Shown piece after piece: positions 39,061-49,059 of a DNA stretch of 64,000 bases (position 1 is its first letter; the number at the start of each line of letters is the position of its first letter). The notes under the pieces were generated by a model that saw only the letters and a program-made list of their open reading frames with translations, was not told the DNA's origin and searched no databases. A program made the position numbers and the translations under genes. The stretch covers positions 124,001-188,000 of the forward strand of contig JAIUJO010000289.1 of NCBI GenBank assembly GCA_023846275.1. The letters are read 5' to 3'. The stretch is from Vanilla planifolia (lineage: Eukaryota > Streptophyta > Magnoliopsida > Asparagales > Orchidaceae).

Positions 39061-41120
39061 TCAGATCAGAACAATCATGAATAAGCAAGAGTGATAAAAT
39101 AGTAAATAATAATAGAGAGAGAAGAGAGAGATGTTTGAATTCAGAGAAACAAAAAAAGAAAAAAGAGATGAAATAAATAAAAAATAAAATAGAGAGAAAT
39201 GAGAATATGGAGAAGAAAGAGGAGAGAGAGGGTGAGAGGATGACAAAGAGTTAGAGAATAGATAGACAAATAAAAGAACAATAATACAAGAGAGAAGAAT
39301 GTGAGAACATTAGAGCAACTGAGTTATTGAGAAGGAAGAAAGAAATAATTAAGTAAAAGTTACATCATAATAATTTAACTTATAGCTTTTACAAATATTG
39401 ACACGTTAAATATATGTAATATTAAGTATTATTAAAATACAAAAAATATAGTTTTATAGTATTATAATATATTGCAAAAGTTAAATATATGTTGGCTATG
39501 AATTAAGATTACTCTTTTAATAGTTAAAACTTTAAGAAGTTAATTAAGTTATAAAACATAGCAATGTTTTAAGATAATATCTTCATGACATATTATAAAA
39601 AGTATAATTAATATTTTAAATTCATAATATAATTTTCATTAGTCTCTCACATATAATATATTATTATTATATTTAAAATTTTTTTATATGTTATGTTTTT
39701 ATTATTATAATTATAAATTAATTCTACTTTATTATTATTGATATAAGTCTTATTTTTCGTAATTAAACTATATTATAGGTCTTATTTCGTTATATTAGAT
39801 GCATACCAAAGTTAGATAATCATGCCTATATGATTTTTGCCTCAACAATTTAACTATTGAAGTAATTTTTTTTTAACTTTTGATGAATATATACTTTACA
39901 AAAAAAATTCAATTTTATCTTATATGACATAATACATTCCATTATTAGTACTTTAACTATACTAAATTACTATGAAATTATTTATTTATTATCATTTTAT
40001 AGTAAATATTAATAAGAATTATTTCCATATAATTATTAATATTATAAATAAAAATATTAAATTATTTGTTAATTAGTAATATTAATAGATATAGTATTAT
40101 TAAAAAATATATATTAAAGTGTGTAGCATGAGAAATTTCTTAACTAATCTTAATTAATGTTGCTGAAAATATATAATATTGATGGAGATAAGTATATAAT
40201 AATGTAGAAGAGATTAGTATATATGAGAGATAAAGATGAAAATAGTAAAAGAATGTTAAGAGATAGATGATTAAATAAAGAGAAAGAGAAGAAATGAGAA
40301 GAGACAAAAGTCAGAGTTGATAAGGAGAATAAATAACACATGACAAAGAAAGAGTAATTAGAAAATGGAGAGTGATAGAGTAGAGAGAGGGTGACGGGAA
40401 AGCAAAGTGATAAAGGTAGGGGAGGTAGTTATCAAAATATTAATGATTAAGAGAAGAATGTGAGAGAAAGTTAGAGTTTTTTTGATAAAGAGAAAGAAGT
40501 GTAACAAATAATTAAATAGAAAATATATATTAATAATGTAACTTATAATATTTTTTAATATTAATTTCTTAAACACATGTAATTTTTAATATTGATTAAA
40601 GACAACAAATATTTAAAGTTTTGTTGCATTTTAGTATATTACAAATTTTTAAAGTATATGCTAATTATTAATTTAAAATCATTTTATAAATATTTATAAT
40701 TTAAAATCTTAATTAAATAATAAATATTATCATTAATTTAATATATTATCTTCATTTAACATAATATTAATAATAAATATAAATAATTATTTATATTTAC
40801 GATATAATTTAAGGTAGTTTTTATTTTGTATTATATTATCATTACCTTTTAAAAACACATAGTTTGTATATACTATTATAAATATATATAAATTCTACTT
40901 AATTTGTGTTGCTCGACATTAAATTATCTTAAAGGTATTATTTTATAATATTCTTTGAAGTGTAATTATTTAAACTTATATGAAAATAATGGCAATCTTA
41001 TAAGGCATAATAAAATTAAAAATATAAATTATCATACATAAATATATTATTTATAAATATTAACATATTATTAAAATTAATAATCATTCAATAATAAAAT
41101 GAATTCTATGAAAACAATAG
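39061..41120 (-). repeat. First - strand 5S spacers with two GA patches and a lost 5S copy
   Basis: GA-rich patches at about 39,066-39,345 and 40,170-40,500 match each other (shared GAGAAGAATGTGAGA, then AACTTATA) and are the reverse of the + half CT patches. The landmark reads in reverse near 40,140 (CTTAATTAATGTTGC region). The AT sequence at 39,810-39,900 matches the spacer just upstream of other - strand 5S copies (for example 44,645-44,700), but no 5S lies to its left. One 5S copy seems to have been deleted near 39.8 kb. Confidence 0.62.
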
Positions 41121-41240
41121 GTGCTACTACACAAGGACTTCTAAAAACTTCCTTCCTCTTAATACTATTCTTAAATAAGCAATCTTATCTTTGGAATTCT
41201 AGAAGGAACCAATGTCATAATGCTGGTGTGATCACAATTG
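41121..41240 (-). pseudogene. 5S rRNA pseudogene 5 (plant type)
   Basis: Complete match on the - strand. As written on the + strand, CTACACAAGGACTTC stands for CAACACGAGGACTTC, TAATACTATTCTTAAATAAGC for TAGTACTACTCTCGCCCAAGC, CTTATCTTTGGAATTCTAG for CTTAACTTCGGAGTTCTGA, and ATAATGCTGGTGTGATCAC for ATTAGTGCTGGTATGATCGC. Both ends can be placed, giving 120 bp, the normal length. This is one of the best-kept copies. A small + strand open frame across it (41,099-41,293) is not a gene. Confidence 0.93.
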
Positions 41241-41502
41241 CATATAATAGAAGGACAATGTACTTGTGTGATTTTAGTCCGAGAAATGATTAACTTTTGA
41301 AGAAACTTTCTAAATCATCATGAATAAAAAATTTAAAAAATATTTTAGTTTTATTATAGAAGTTTTAATATATTCAAGTAATAATACCTTAACTATATTT
41401 AATTAATAAGAAGTTATGTATGTCATTATTTTTGTTAAAGTAAACATTCATACATAAGAGTTAGTTTCACTAAATCATAGTTCTTATAAAAAACTTAAAT
41501 TA

Positions 41503-41570
<68 letters not shown>

Positions 41571-42003
41571 AAAATATATACTAATGTGTGTAACTTGAGA
41601 GATTTCATATTTAATATTAACTAAAAGAACTAAAAAAAATGGTTTTCCTAATGATATAACTTTATGTAGCTTATGTTATATCATATATTACTATTGTATT
41701 AAAAAACCTTTTGTATATAGCAGGCACATATAATGTTAAATATATATTAATTTTTATTTTTAATAGTTGATATATGTTATGTTTCTTATAATTAAATTAT
41801 ATTATAATTATTATTATATTATATCAATTGATATGCTATATTTAATATTTTATGAAATAATAATGAGGTTATAAAGTTAATAGTAGTAACAATAACTAAA
41901 ATAAAAGTTATAAAATATCATTCATAATCATGTTTTTTTTCTAATATTAATGTATTATTAAAATATGGTTTCATTCATTACAAAGCAAGTGTTTTGAAAA
42001 ATT
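41241..42003 (-). repeat. 5S spacer with a (TA)33 microsatellite
   Basis: The spacer between two - strand 5S copies is about 0.76 kb, shorter than the others. A worn reverse landmark lies near 41,600 (GATTTCATATTTAATATTAAC), but the GA patch expected beside it is almost gone. The upstream segment of copy 5 at about 41,280-41,480 is collinear with 39,850-40,030. A TA microsatellite splits the unit. Confidence 0.62.
41511..41576 (+). repeat. Pure (TA)33 microsatellite
   Basis: Sixty-six bases of uninterrupted TA dinucleotide, the longest perfect simple repeat in the window. It is self-complementary and could extrude a hairpin or cruciform. It is absent at the matching position of the other 5S spacers, so it expanded after the array decayed. 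Its length may vary between individuals. Confidence 0.95.
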
Positions 42004-42124
42004 ATGTCTAACATGAGCACATCTCAAAAGGTAACTCATCCCAATACTAATCTCATTGAAGGATGCCTAACTTTGGTATCCTAATGAGTTCTTGTCTTAT
42101 AATAGTATTGAGGTCATAGATGCA
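42004..42124 (-). pseudogene. 5S rRNA pseudogene 6 (plant type)
   Basis: Full-length - strand match. As written on the + strand, CTAACATGAGCAC stands for CAACACGAGGACTTC, AAAAGGTAACTCATCCCAATAC for GGAGGTCACCCATCCTAGTAC, CCTAACTTTGGTATCCTAATG for GCTTAACTTCGGAGTTCTGATG, and AGTATTGAGGTCATAGATGC for AGTGCTGGTATGATCGCATCC. Its nearest neighbour begins only about 363 bp away. Confidence 0.92.
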
Positions 42125-42366
42125 TATAAGAAAAAGAAAACTACATTTCAAATATTGAATTATATTAAATTTTTTAATTTTTTATATTCCAACAAGTACT
42201 AATTTAATTTTAAATAAAAATGATAATAATGTTATAAAGTTTATTTTAATATTAATTAATAAAATTAAAATCATTAATTATAGTTCATAATTATTTTATT
42301 TATATGAGATAACATCTTACTAAAATCAACTGTTGTTTATTAACAAGATGAATGCTATGTAGAAGT
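42125..42366 (-). repeat. Short 5S spacer (about 240 bp)
   Basis: The shortest spacer in the array. It has AT-rich sequence with ATGATAATAATGTTATAAAG, shared with the 3' flanking spacers of other - strand copies (for example near 44,362), but no GA patch and no landmark. The unit length of about 363 bp is in the range usual for plant 5S arrays, so this pair may keep the ancestral layout, or the long-spacer parts may have been deleted. Confidence 0.6.
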
Positions 42367-42485
42367 TAGTGCAACATGAGGTCTTCTCAAAAGGTATCTC
42401 ATCTCGATACTATTCTCCCTAATCATACTTAATCTTTTAGTTCTAAAGAGATGTAATGCTGGAATGCTTATGTGGTGACTTGCAT
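42367..42485 (-). pseudogene. 5S rRNA pseudogene 7 (plant type)
   Basis: Full-length - strand match. As written on the + strand, GTGCAACATGAGGTCTTCTC stands for GATGCAACACGAGGACTTCCC, AAGGTATCTCATCTCGATAC for GAGGTCACCCATCCTAGTAC, TACTTAATCTTTTAGTTCT for CGCTTAACTTCGGAGTTCT, and GTAATGCTGGAATGC stands near the 5' end. GAATGCTATG just beyond the 3' end is the shared 3' flank of the - strand copies. Confidence 0.92.
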
Positions 42486-43712
42486 AAAAAACAAGAAAAT
42501 TGTTCTTATGTAATTATTGTTTTGAAAATAACAAACTATTCAAGAAAGTTTTTTAATGATCATACAAAAACACTTTAAAAAAAAATTTATTTTTTTCTAA
42601 ATGTCATAAAGTATTCATATATTAAAATTTTAGTTATATTAAATTATTATGAAATTATGTATATATATATATATCTATTCAAATTAAAATAAATATTCAT
42701 TCATAAGAATTATTTTACAGTATTACATTACTTAAAAATAAAAAGTAAATGGATGTTTTAGAAGTAAATAAGAAAATATATATATATTTATTATTTAAAA
42801 TATTTATTAAAGTATGCAATGCATGTTAATTATAAATTAATACTACTTGATGGGCAAAAAGAAAAGTAGTGGTGAAAGAGATAAGTATAGTAAAAGTGAC
42901 AGGAAGTGCTAAACTAATAATAAATATATATTTCAACATTGCTTATGCACCAAAATACTATAAAACTTAAAAAATCTAAGTTACATTTAATAATAATTAC
43001 AACTAGATATTCAACAAGTTAAAATTAATAATATTATAACTTAAATTATTAAGATATAACTTTAGCATAACTACTTCTCTCACTTCTTTCTCTTTATTTT
43101 AATAGCTCCAACTTTCTCTTCTTTTCTTTTAACATCCTCTTTTTTATCACTCTTTCTCTATCTTTTGGTCTTCTAAACAATTGTTCTCCACTCTATCTTT
43201 ATTTTTTTTATTTTTTGTCCCTTTTACTTTATTATATATCCTCTTTAACTCCTTTTATCTTCTCCCTCTTTCGTCTTTCTTTTTGTCTTTCTCTTCATTC
43301 AATCATTGCCATGACTTCCTCTCATTTCTAATATAATAATTATAAATAATATTTCACGTTCATAATATAATTTTAAGTAGATTAAGTTCTTTAATATACT
43401 ATTATAATATTGAATAACTTTTATACATAATATTTATGCACAATTATTAATATATATTTAGCATAATTTTATTAATATAAGTTATGTTAAGAAATATTAA
43501 ATTATATAAAAAAAAATATTTTATTTTATTTTATTTTATGTAGTGTTATATTTATTACTATATGAAAATGATAACAATGATATAAAGTGTAAATTAATAA
43601 GAAAAAATTAATAATAAAAATTATAAAATAATATTAATATTTATTTTATCTATAATTATTTTCTATAATATCAACTATTATTTATCAAAAATAAATAAAT
43701 ACTATGAAAAAA
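42486..43712 (-). repeat. 5S spacer with an internal segment in the opposite orientation
   Basis: From 5S copy 7 the spacer is collinear with other - strand units, with a reverse landmark near 42,830 and a small GA patch at 42,850-42,915. From about 42,950 to 43,335 the orientation flips: a CT patch on the + strand (43,070-43,330) preceded by AT sequence resembling 38,640-38,720. After about 43,345 the - orientation resumes (TTCATAATATAATTTTAAGTA, compare 44,158). A small inversion or a + oriented insertion explains this best. Confidence 0.58.
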
Positions 43713-43777
43713 TATGTTCAACATGAGGACTTCCAATGATGTCATCCAACCCAATACAACTCTCACCAATGCATGCA
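43713..43777 (-). pseudogene. 5S rRNA pseudogene 8, truncated (3' half only)
   Basis: As written on the + strand, TTCAACATGAGGACTTCC stands for TGCAACACGAGGACTTCC, GTCATCCAACCCAATAC for GTCACCCATCCTAGTAC, and CTCTCACCAATGCATGC for CTCTCGCCCAAGCACGC. The match ends there and GA-rich spacer follows at once. The first ~55 bases of the gene, including the start of box A, are missing. What remains is well kept, so the break looks like a deletion and not gradual decay. Confidence 0.88.
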
Positions 43778-44507
43778 ACATAAAGAAAGAGATGAGATGG
43801 GGGAGACAAAAAGGGAATGATTGTCATTGAGAGACGAAAATAAGAGAATGTTAGCATTATCAATATAAAAAGAAATAAGTGTGCGAAATAAATAAGAATT
43901 AAATCTTAAGAATTTAACTTATAATATTTTTTAATATTAACATGTTAAATATATATATAATTAAATATTATTAAAAGATAACAAAAAATGTAGCATTTTT
44001 TATTTTCTAGTATATTACACAAATTTAAAGCATATATTGACTAGTAGTTTAATAGTATTTTTATTATATAGTTTTTGAAAATTTAATTAAATAATAAATA
44101 AAAACATTATTCTAAGATATTATAATCATTTGATAAAATATAAATAATTTTTAATGTTCATGAAATAATTTTATGTAGTTTATGTTATATAATTTATTAT
44201 TATATTGAAAAAACTTTATTCATAATATTTATATGCCTTTATAAAGATATATTAATTCTAGTTTATCATAGATTATATTGGTTATGTTTCATAAAACTAA
44301 ATTATGCTATATATATTATTTTATTATATAATGTCTTATGTTGTTTTTGATATTATACAAAAATGATAACTATGTTATAAAGCTAATATTAATAAATAAC
44401 AACTAAAATGGATATAATAAAATATTATTTATAATTATAGAATTTATAAATCTTAATTTATTACTAAAATCAACATCCATTTGCTAGAAAAAAATAAAGC
44501 TTTGAAG
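43778..44507 (-). repeat. 5S spacer with a GA patch
   Basis: A GA patch at about 43,778-43,890 (GAAAGAGATGAGATGGG) abuts the broken 5S copy 8 directly, where other units have about 0.3-0.6 kb and the landmark in between. The landmark and upstream spacer went with the 5S 5' half. Then come the shared AACTTATAATATTTTTTAA (43,917, compare 40,541 and 46,712) and AT-rich spacer to copy 9. Confidence 0.62.
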
Positions 44508-44631
44508 AAGCTCTCCTACATGTGAACCTCTAAAGTGGTCATGAATCAAAAAATTGCTCTCATCATAGAGTGCTTAACTTTGGAGTTCTAATGACATCGT
44601 ATGTTGTATCACTAGCGTGGCAAGATATGTA
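44508..44631 (-). pseudogene. 5S rRNA pseudogene 9 (plant type)
   Basis: Full-length - strand match with a very good centre. As written on the + strand, GAGTGCTTAACTTTGGAGTT stands for AAGCACGCTTAACTTCGGAGTT, CTAATGACATCGTATGTTGTATC covers TGATGGGATCCGGTGCATTAGT, and GCGTGGCAAGATATG covers GCTGGTATGATCGCATCC. The 3' third is more worn (CTACATGTGAACCTCTAAA). Confidence 0.9.
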
Positions 44632-45615
44632 TACAAAAAAAAACATCATACTTGTGTGATTGTTATAATGAAAATAATGAACTATTCTAGAATTTTTTTA
44701 AATTATCATGAATATATATTTTGAAATATAATTTTTCTTTTATTATACATGTCATAATATATTTCAATATTAACAATTTAGTTATATTGAATTCATATGT
44801 TATTATTAATGTATTATTTCCCTTAAAGTAAATATTCCTGCACAAAAATTATTTCCACAAAATTATAAGTCTAATAAATAAAAATTGTTAAATTATTTAT
44901 TAATTATAAATAATACAATATATATTTATTATTGAAAATATATATTAGATTGGTAACTTGAGTGATTTCTTGATTGATATTAATTAGCTAAGCTAAAAAA
45001 AGGAGATAATTGAGATTGAGATAAGTATATTAGAAGACAAAGAGTCATGAATATATAAGAGAGATAAAAAAGGAAAACCATAATAAAAAGAGAAAAAAGA
45101 GGTGGTTGAGTGAAGAGAAAGGGAAAAGATAGTAAATAGATAGAAGTGGAGATAAAGAGAACAAATAAGAAAGTAAATTAATTTTAAAAAATAATTAAAT
45201 AATAGTTAATATCATTATTCTATGTTATATTCTTCTTATGAAATAATTTAAAAACTTAATATAAGTAATATTCTAAATTCATTATATGTTTTTAGGTATT
45301 TTATATTATATAATAATTTTTATTATATTAAAGAACTTTTTTATTATTATTAGTATGTTAATTATACTTTATTGTAGTTCATGTAAGATGTATTATTAAA
45401 CCTTAGATTATAACAAAGTTATAATTTTATTATATCATTTGAAATGCTTTATTTAAAAGTATTTCAAAAAAATATTGACATTGTAAAGTTGACATTATTA
45501 AATAACAACAAAAGAGGAACTTATAAAATATCATTCATAATTATGTTACTTATTAACATTAACATATTATTAAAATTTCCTTTGGTTAATTAGAAAAACT
45601 AATACTATGAAAACA
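44632..45615 (-). repeat. 5S spacer with a GA patch
   Basis: The upstream spacer of copy 9 (ATCATACTTGTGTGATTG near 44,645) is collinear with those of copies 5 and 7. The reverse landmark lies near 44,965-44,985 (TTGATTGATATTAATTAGCT), followed by a GA patch at about 44,990-45,170 and AT-rich 3' spacer up to copy 10. No other element is seen. Confidence 0.65.
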
Positions 45616-45731
45616 TATGTTCAATATGACTTCTCAACATGTCCCCTATCCAAATTTCTCTTACCAAAGCCTGCACAACTTTTGCATTCTAGTGAAATCT
45701 AATGTAATAATGTCAGTGTTTTTGACTGCAT
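45616..45731 (-). pseudogene. 5S rRNA pseudogene 10 (plant type)
   Basis: Full-length but more worn - strand match. As written on the + strand, TTCAATATGACTTCTC stands for TGCAACACGAGGACTTCCC, ATGTCCCCTATCCAAATT for AGGTCACCCATCCTAGTA, TCTCTTACCAAAGCCTGC for CTCTCGCCCAAGCACGC, ACTTTTGCATTCTAG for ACTTCGGAGTTCTGA, and AATAATGTCAGTG covers GCATTAGTGCTGG. The same 3' flank, ACTATGAAAACATATG, is found beside copy 8. Confidence 0.86.
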
Positions 45732-47001
45732 AAAATGTCAAGAAGATCATATTATTTTGGTTGTTATGACAAAAATAATTATCTTAATAAGACATTTTTC
45801 TAAATTATTGTGAATATATATCTCCTAAGACAATTTTATTTTAACCATTTATAATATATTCTAATATTGCTACTTTAATATCTAATTAATAATAAATAAT
45901 TTAAGTTATTATTTTCTTTAATGTAAACATTTAAATAAAATTAGGGAGTTTATGTTCAATAATATATTATTATTACATTCAAAATATTTTTATTCATAAC
46001 ATGTATATACAATTATAAATATATATTAATTTTGCATTATTAAAATTTTTATGACTTATATTTCCCAACATTAAATTATATTTAGGTTATTATTTGACTA
46101 GATTATAAGAAATGCTATAATTAATACCTTATGAAAATGATAATGATGCCATAGCATTCATATTATTAAGAAATAAAAAAGGAAATTATAGAATATCATT
46201 AATAATAATCTAAGTTATTAATTTTAACATATTTTTTTCTTATTAAAAATAATAAATGTATATTTATTGTTTAAAAGATATACCAATTTTCATAATATGA
46301 TATATTTCTTAATTAATGTTAATTGATGGAACTAAAATTAGTGATAGTGGTGATGGAGCTAAGTACACTAGAAGAGAGTGGAGTCATGGAATAATAAATA
46401 AGGGATAAAAAGGAAAGTATTAATAAAGAAAGAAGCGTGAGATGATTCATTAAAGAGAATGAGAAAAAGTAAAACATGATAAGAGATAAAGGAGATAAAG
46501 AGAATAAAGAATAAATTGAAAAAAGAGAAGAATGACAAAATAAGGAGTCTTATAGGAGAGTTAGTTTGGCCAAGACAAAGTGATAAAGAGGTTAGAAAAA
46601 AATGAGAGAAACAAAATGGATGAAAAAGGTGAGAGAATATGAGAGCTATTTAGATTAAAAAGGGAAAGGGAGAGAAATAAGTAAATAAACATTATATTTG
46701 AATTTTTTATCTTATAATATTTTTTAATATTACTATATAACAAATATAAAAAATTTTATTATTATTAAAAAAGAAACAACTAAATGTTTATTAATATTTT
46801 AATGTATAATAAATGTTTAAACTATATGTCAACTATTCATTTAGAATTATTTTTCAAATATTTATAATTTATAAAAATTAACCAAATAAAAAAATAATGT
46901 TATTTCCTAAAATTTACTTTTGATGTGTCATAATACTGATAATAGTATAAAAACATATTTTAGTCTTCAAATTATTTTGTAGTTTATTGATATAAAATAG
47001 A
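45732..47001 (-). repeat. Outermost - strand 5S spacer and edge of the 5S array
   Basis: AT-rich spacer, reverse landmark near 46,305-46,330 (CTTAATTAATGTTAATTGAT), GA patch 46,335-46,680, then CTTATAATATTTTTTAATAT at 46,712 and sequence collinear with 40,600-40,720 up to about 46,930. From there to 47,001 I could not match the 5S family. At 47,002 the sequence changes within a few bases to TG-rich DNA. Confidence 0.62.
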
Positions 47002-49029
47002 CACATGTTTGTGGGTGCACATGTCTATGTGAGTGTGCATGCACTTGTGCATGTTTGTGTGTGTTTTTTCTTTTGTATTAATGTGTGTATATCTGTGTGC
47101 ATGTACTTTTTTGTGTATGTGTATGTGTGTGTCTATTTATAGATGTATTCATGTGTGTGTGTATGCATGTTTGTGTCTATGTGCTGGTGTTTGTGGGTGC
47201 ACACAAGCATGCTCATGTGTGTGCTTTCTTGTGCATGTGTGTGTGCTTGCATGTATTTGTGTGTGGGAAAATATTTGCTTATGCATGAGTGTTCGTCTAC
47301 ATGCACATATTTGTGTGTACGTGCTTGTGAGTGTGCAGTTGTGAGTTTGCATATGATTGTGTGTCCATGTGTGGATGTGAGTGTGGGTGTGAGTGTGCGT
47401 GAGAGTGTGTGCTATGTGTGCTTTTGTGCATGTTTGTGAGTGTGGGTGTGGGTGTGTGTGCGTGTCCATGTACACATGCATGTTTGTATATGTTTATGTG
47501 CATGTGTGCTCTTATGTGTGTCTGTTTGTGTGCATGTGTGTGTTAGTCTGGGTGCAAGTGTGCTAATGTGTGCACTAGTGTATGTGTGGCTGTGCACGTG
47601 GATGTGCATATCTGCATCTACATCTTCATTCGGGCATGTGTGCATGTGTATGCATTCAAATGTGTGTATGTGGGTGCATGTGTGCATATGTTTGTTTGTC
47701 TGTGAGTGTGTGTATGCATCTATGTGCACATATGTCTATGTGTGTGCATTTGTGTGTGTTTGCATGTGTGTGTGTTTGCATGTGTAGGTGTGTGTGTGTA
47801 TATTTGTTTGTGCATGCATATGTTTGTGGATGCATGCATGCTTTGTGCATCTGTGTGTGCTGTGTGATTATGTGTTTTTGTGTGCACGTGTGTGTACGTT
47901 TGGGAGACTATATTTATATGTGCATCTGTGTGTGTGTGCTTGTGTGTATTTGTGTATGCACATTTGCGTGTTTGGTTATGTGTGTGATTGAGTGTGTGTG
48001 TAATTGAGTGTGTGTGCATGTGATTATTTTTCCTTAAACAGGTGTAATTGCTATGCATGCATTTGTGTATAGGTGTTGTTGTGGTTATGCGTGTGTGGTT
48101 GTGTGCAAATGAGTGCATGTGCCTACATGTGTATGCATGTGTGCATATGTGTTTGCTTGTATTTGTTTGTAATTATATATGCATGCTTGTGTGTACATCT
48201 ATGTGTATGCACATTTGTGTGTGAATGAGTGCCTACGTGTGTGTACATTTGTGTTTGTATGTGTGCATGTATATTTGTATATGTATATGTATATGTGAAT
48301 GCTTGTATGTGTTTATATGTGTGTAAGTTTTTTTGTATGTTAATGTGGTTGTACTTGTCTTTGTGTGTATGTGTGTGTGTATATGTGTGCATGTGTGTGC
48401 ATGTGTTTGCATCTATGTGCATGCGCAAGTGTGTGTGTTTGTGCATATCTTTGCATGTGTCTCTATCAATGTGCATGCGTGTGTGTGTCTCTATGTGCAT
48501 GTGCATGTGTGCGTATGCATGTTTGTGTATATGTGTCTACATGCATGTGCATGTCTGTGTGGATGAGTTTGTGTGTGCTTGTGCATATGCACATGTGTGA
48601 ATATGCATGTGTTTGCATACATGTGTATTTATGTGTAAGCATCCAAGAAAATGTTAAGTCTTTTTGCATGCATGTGTATGCATGTGTGTGTTCTTATGTG
48701 CATGTGTGGAAGTGTGTGTGCATAAGTAGTTGTTGTGTCTATGTGCATGTGTACAAGTAGGTGTGTGCTCATGTTCCAGTATGTCTATATGTGTGTGTAT
48801 CTGCATGTGTGCACATTTATGTGTGATAAAAGAGCATGCTTGTGTGTGTGTGTGTGCTTGTGTACATGTTAATGCATGTCTGGGAGTGCACGTGTGTGTT
48901 GCATGATTGTGTGCATGTGTGTGTGTGTATTTGAGTGTGTGCATGTGTGCATGCATATATGCTTGTATGTGTATGTGTGTGTATGAGTGTGTGTGTGTGT
49001 GTGTTGGTGTCTACAAGTGTGTCAGAATA

Positions 49030-49059
49030 TGTACACACACATGTGTGTGTGTGTGTGTG
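49030..49059. repeat. Palindromic CA/TG hairpin site
   Basis: TACACACACATGTGTGTGTG is self-complementary around the central CATG. It is one of the few places where CA words appear on the + strand of the TG domain, which suggests a small local inversion. It could form a hairpin. Confidence 0.6.

Noticed and set aside
41099-41293. Small + strand open frame with more balanced amino-acid usage
   Set aside because: It is the antisense of 5S pseudogene 5 and its flanks, so the balanced composition comes from the RNA gene relic.
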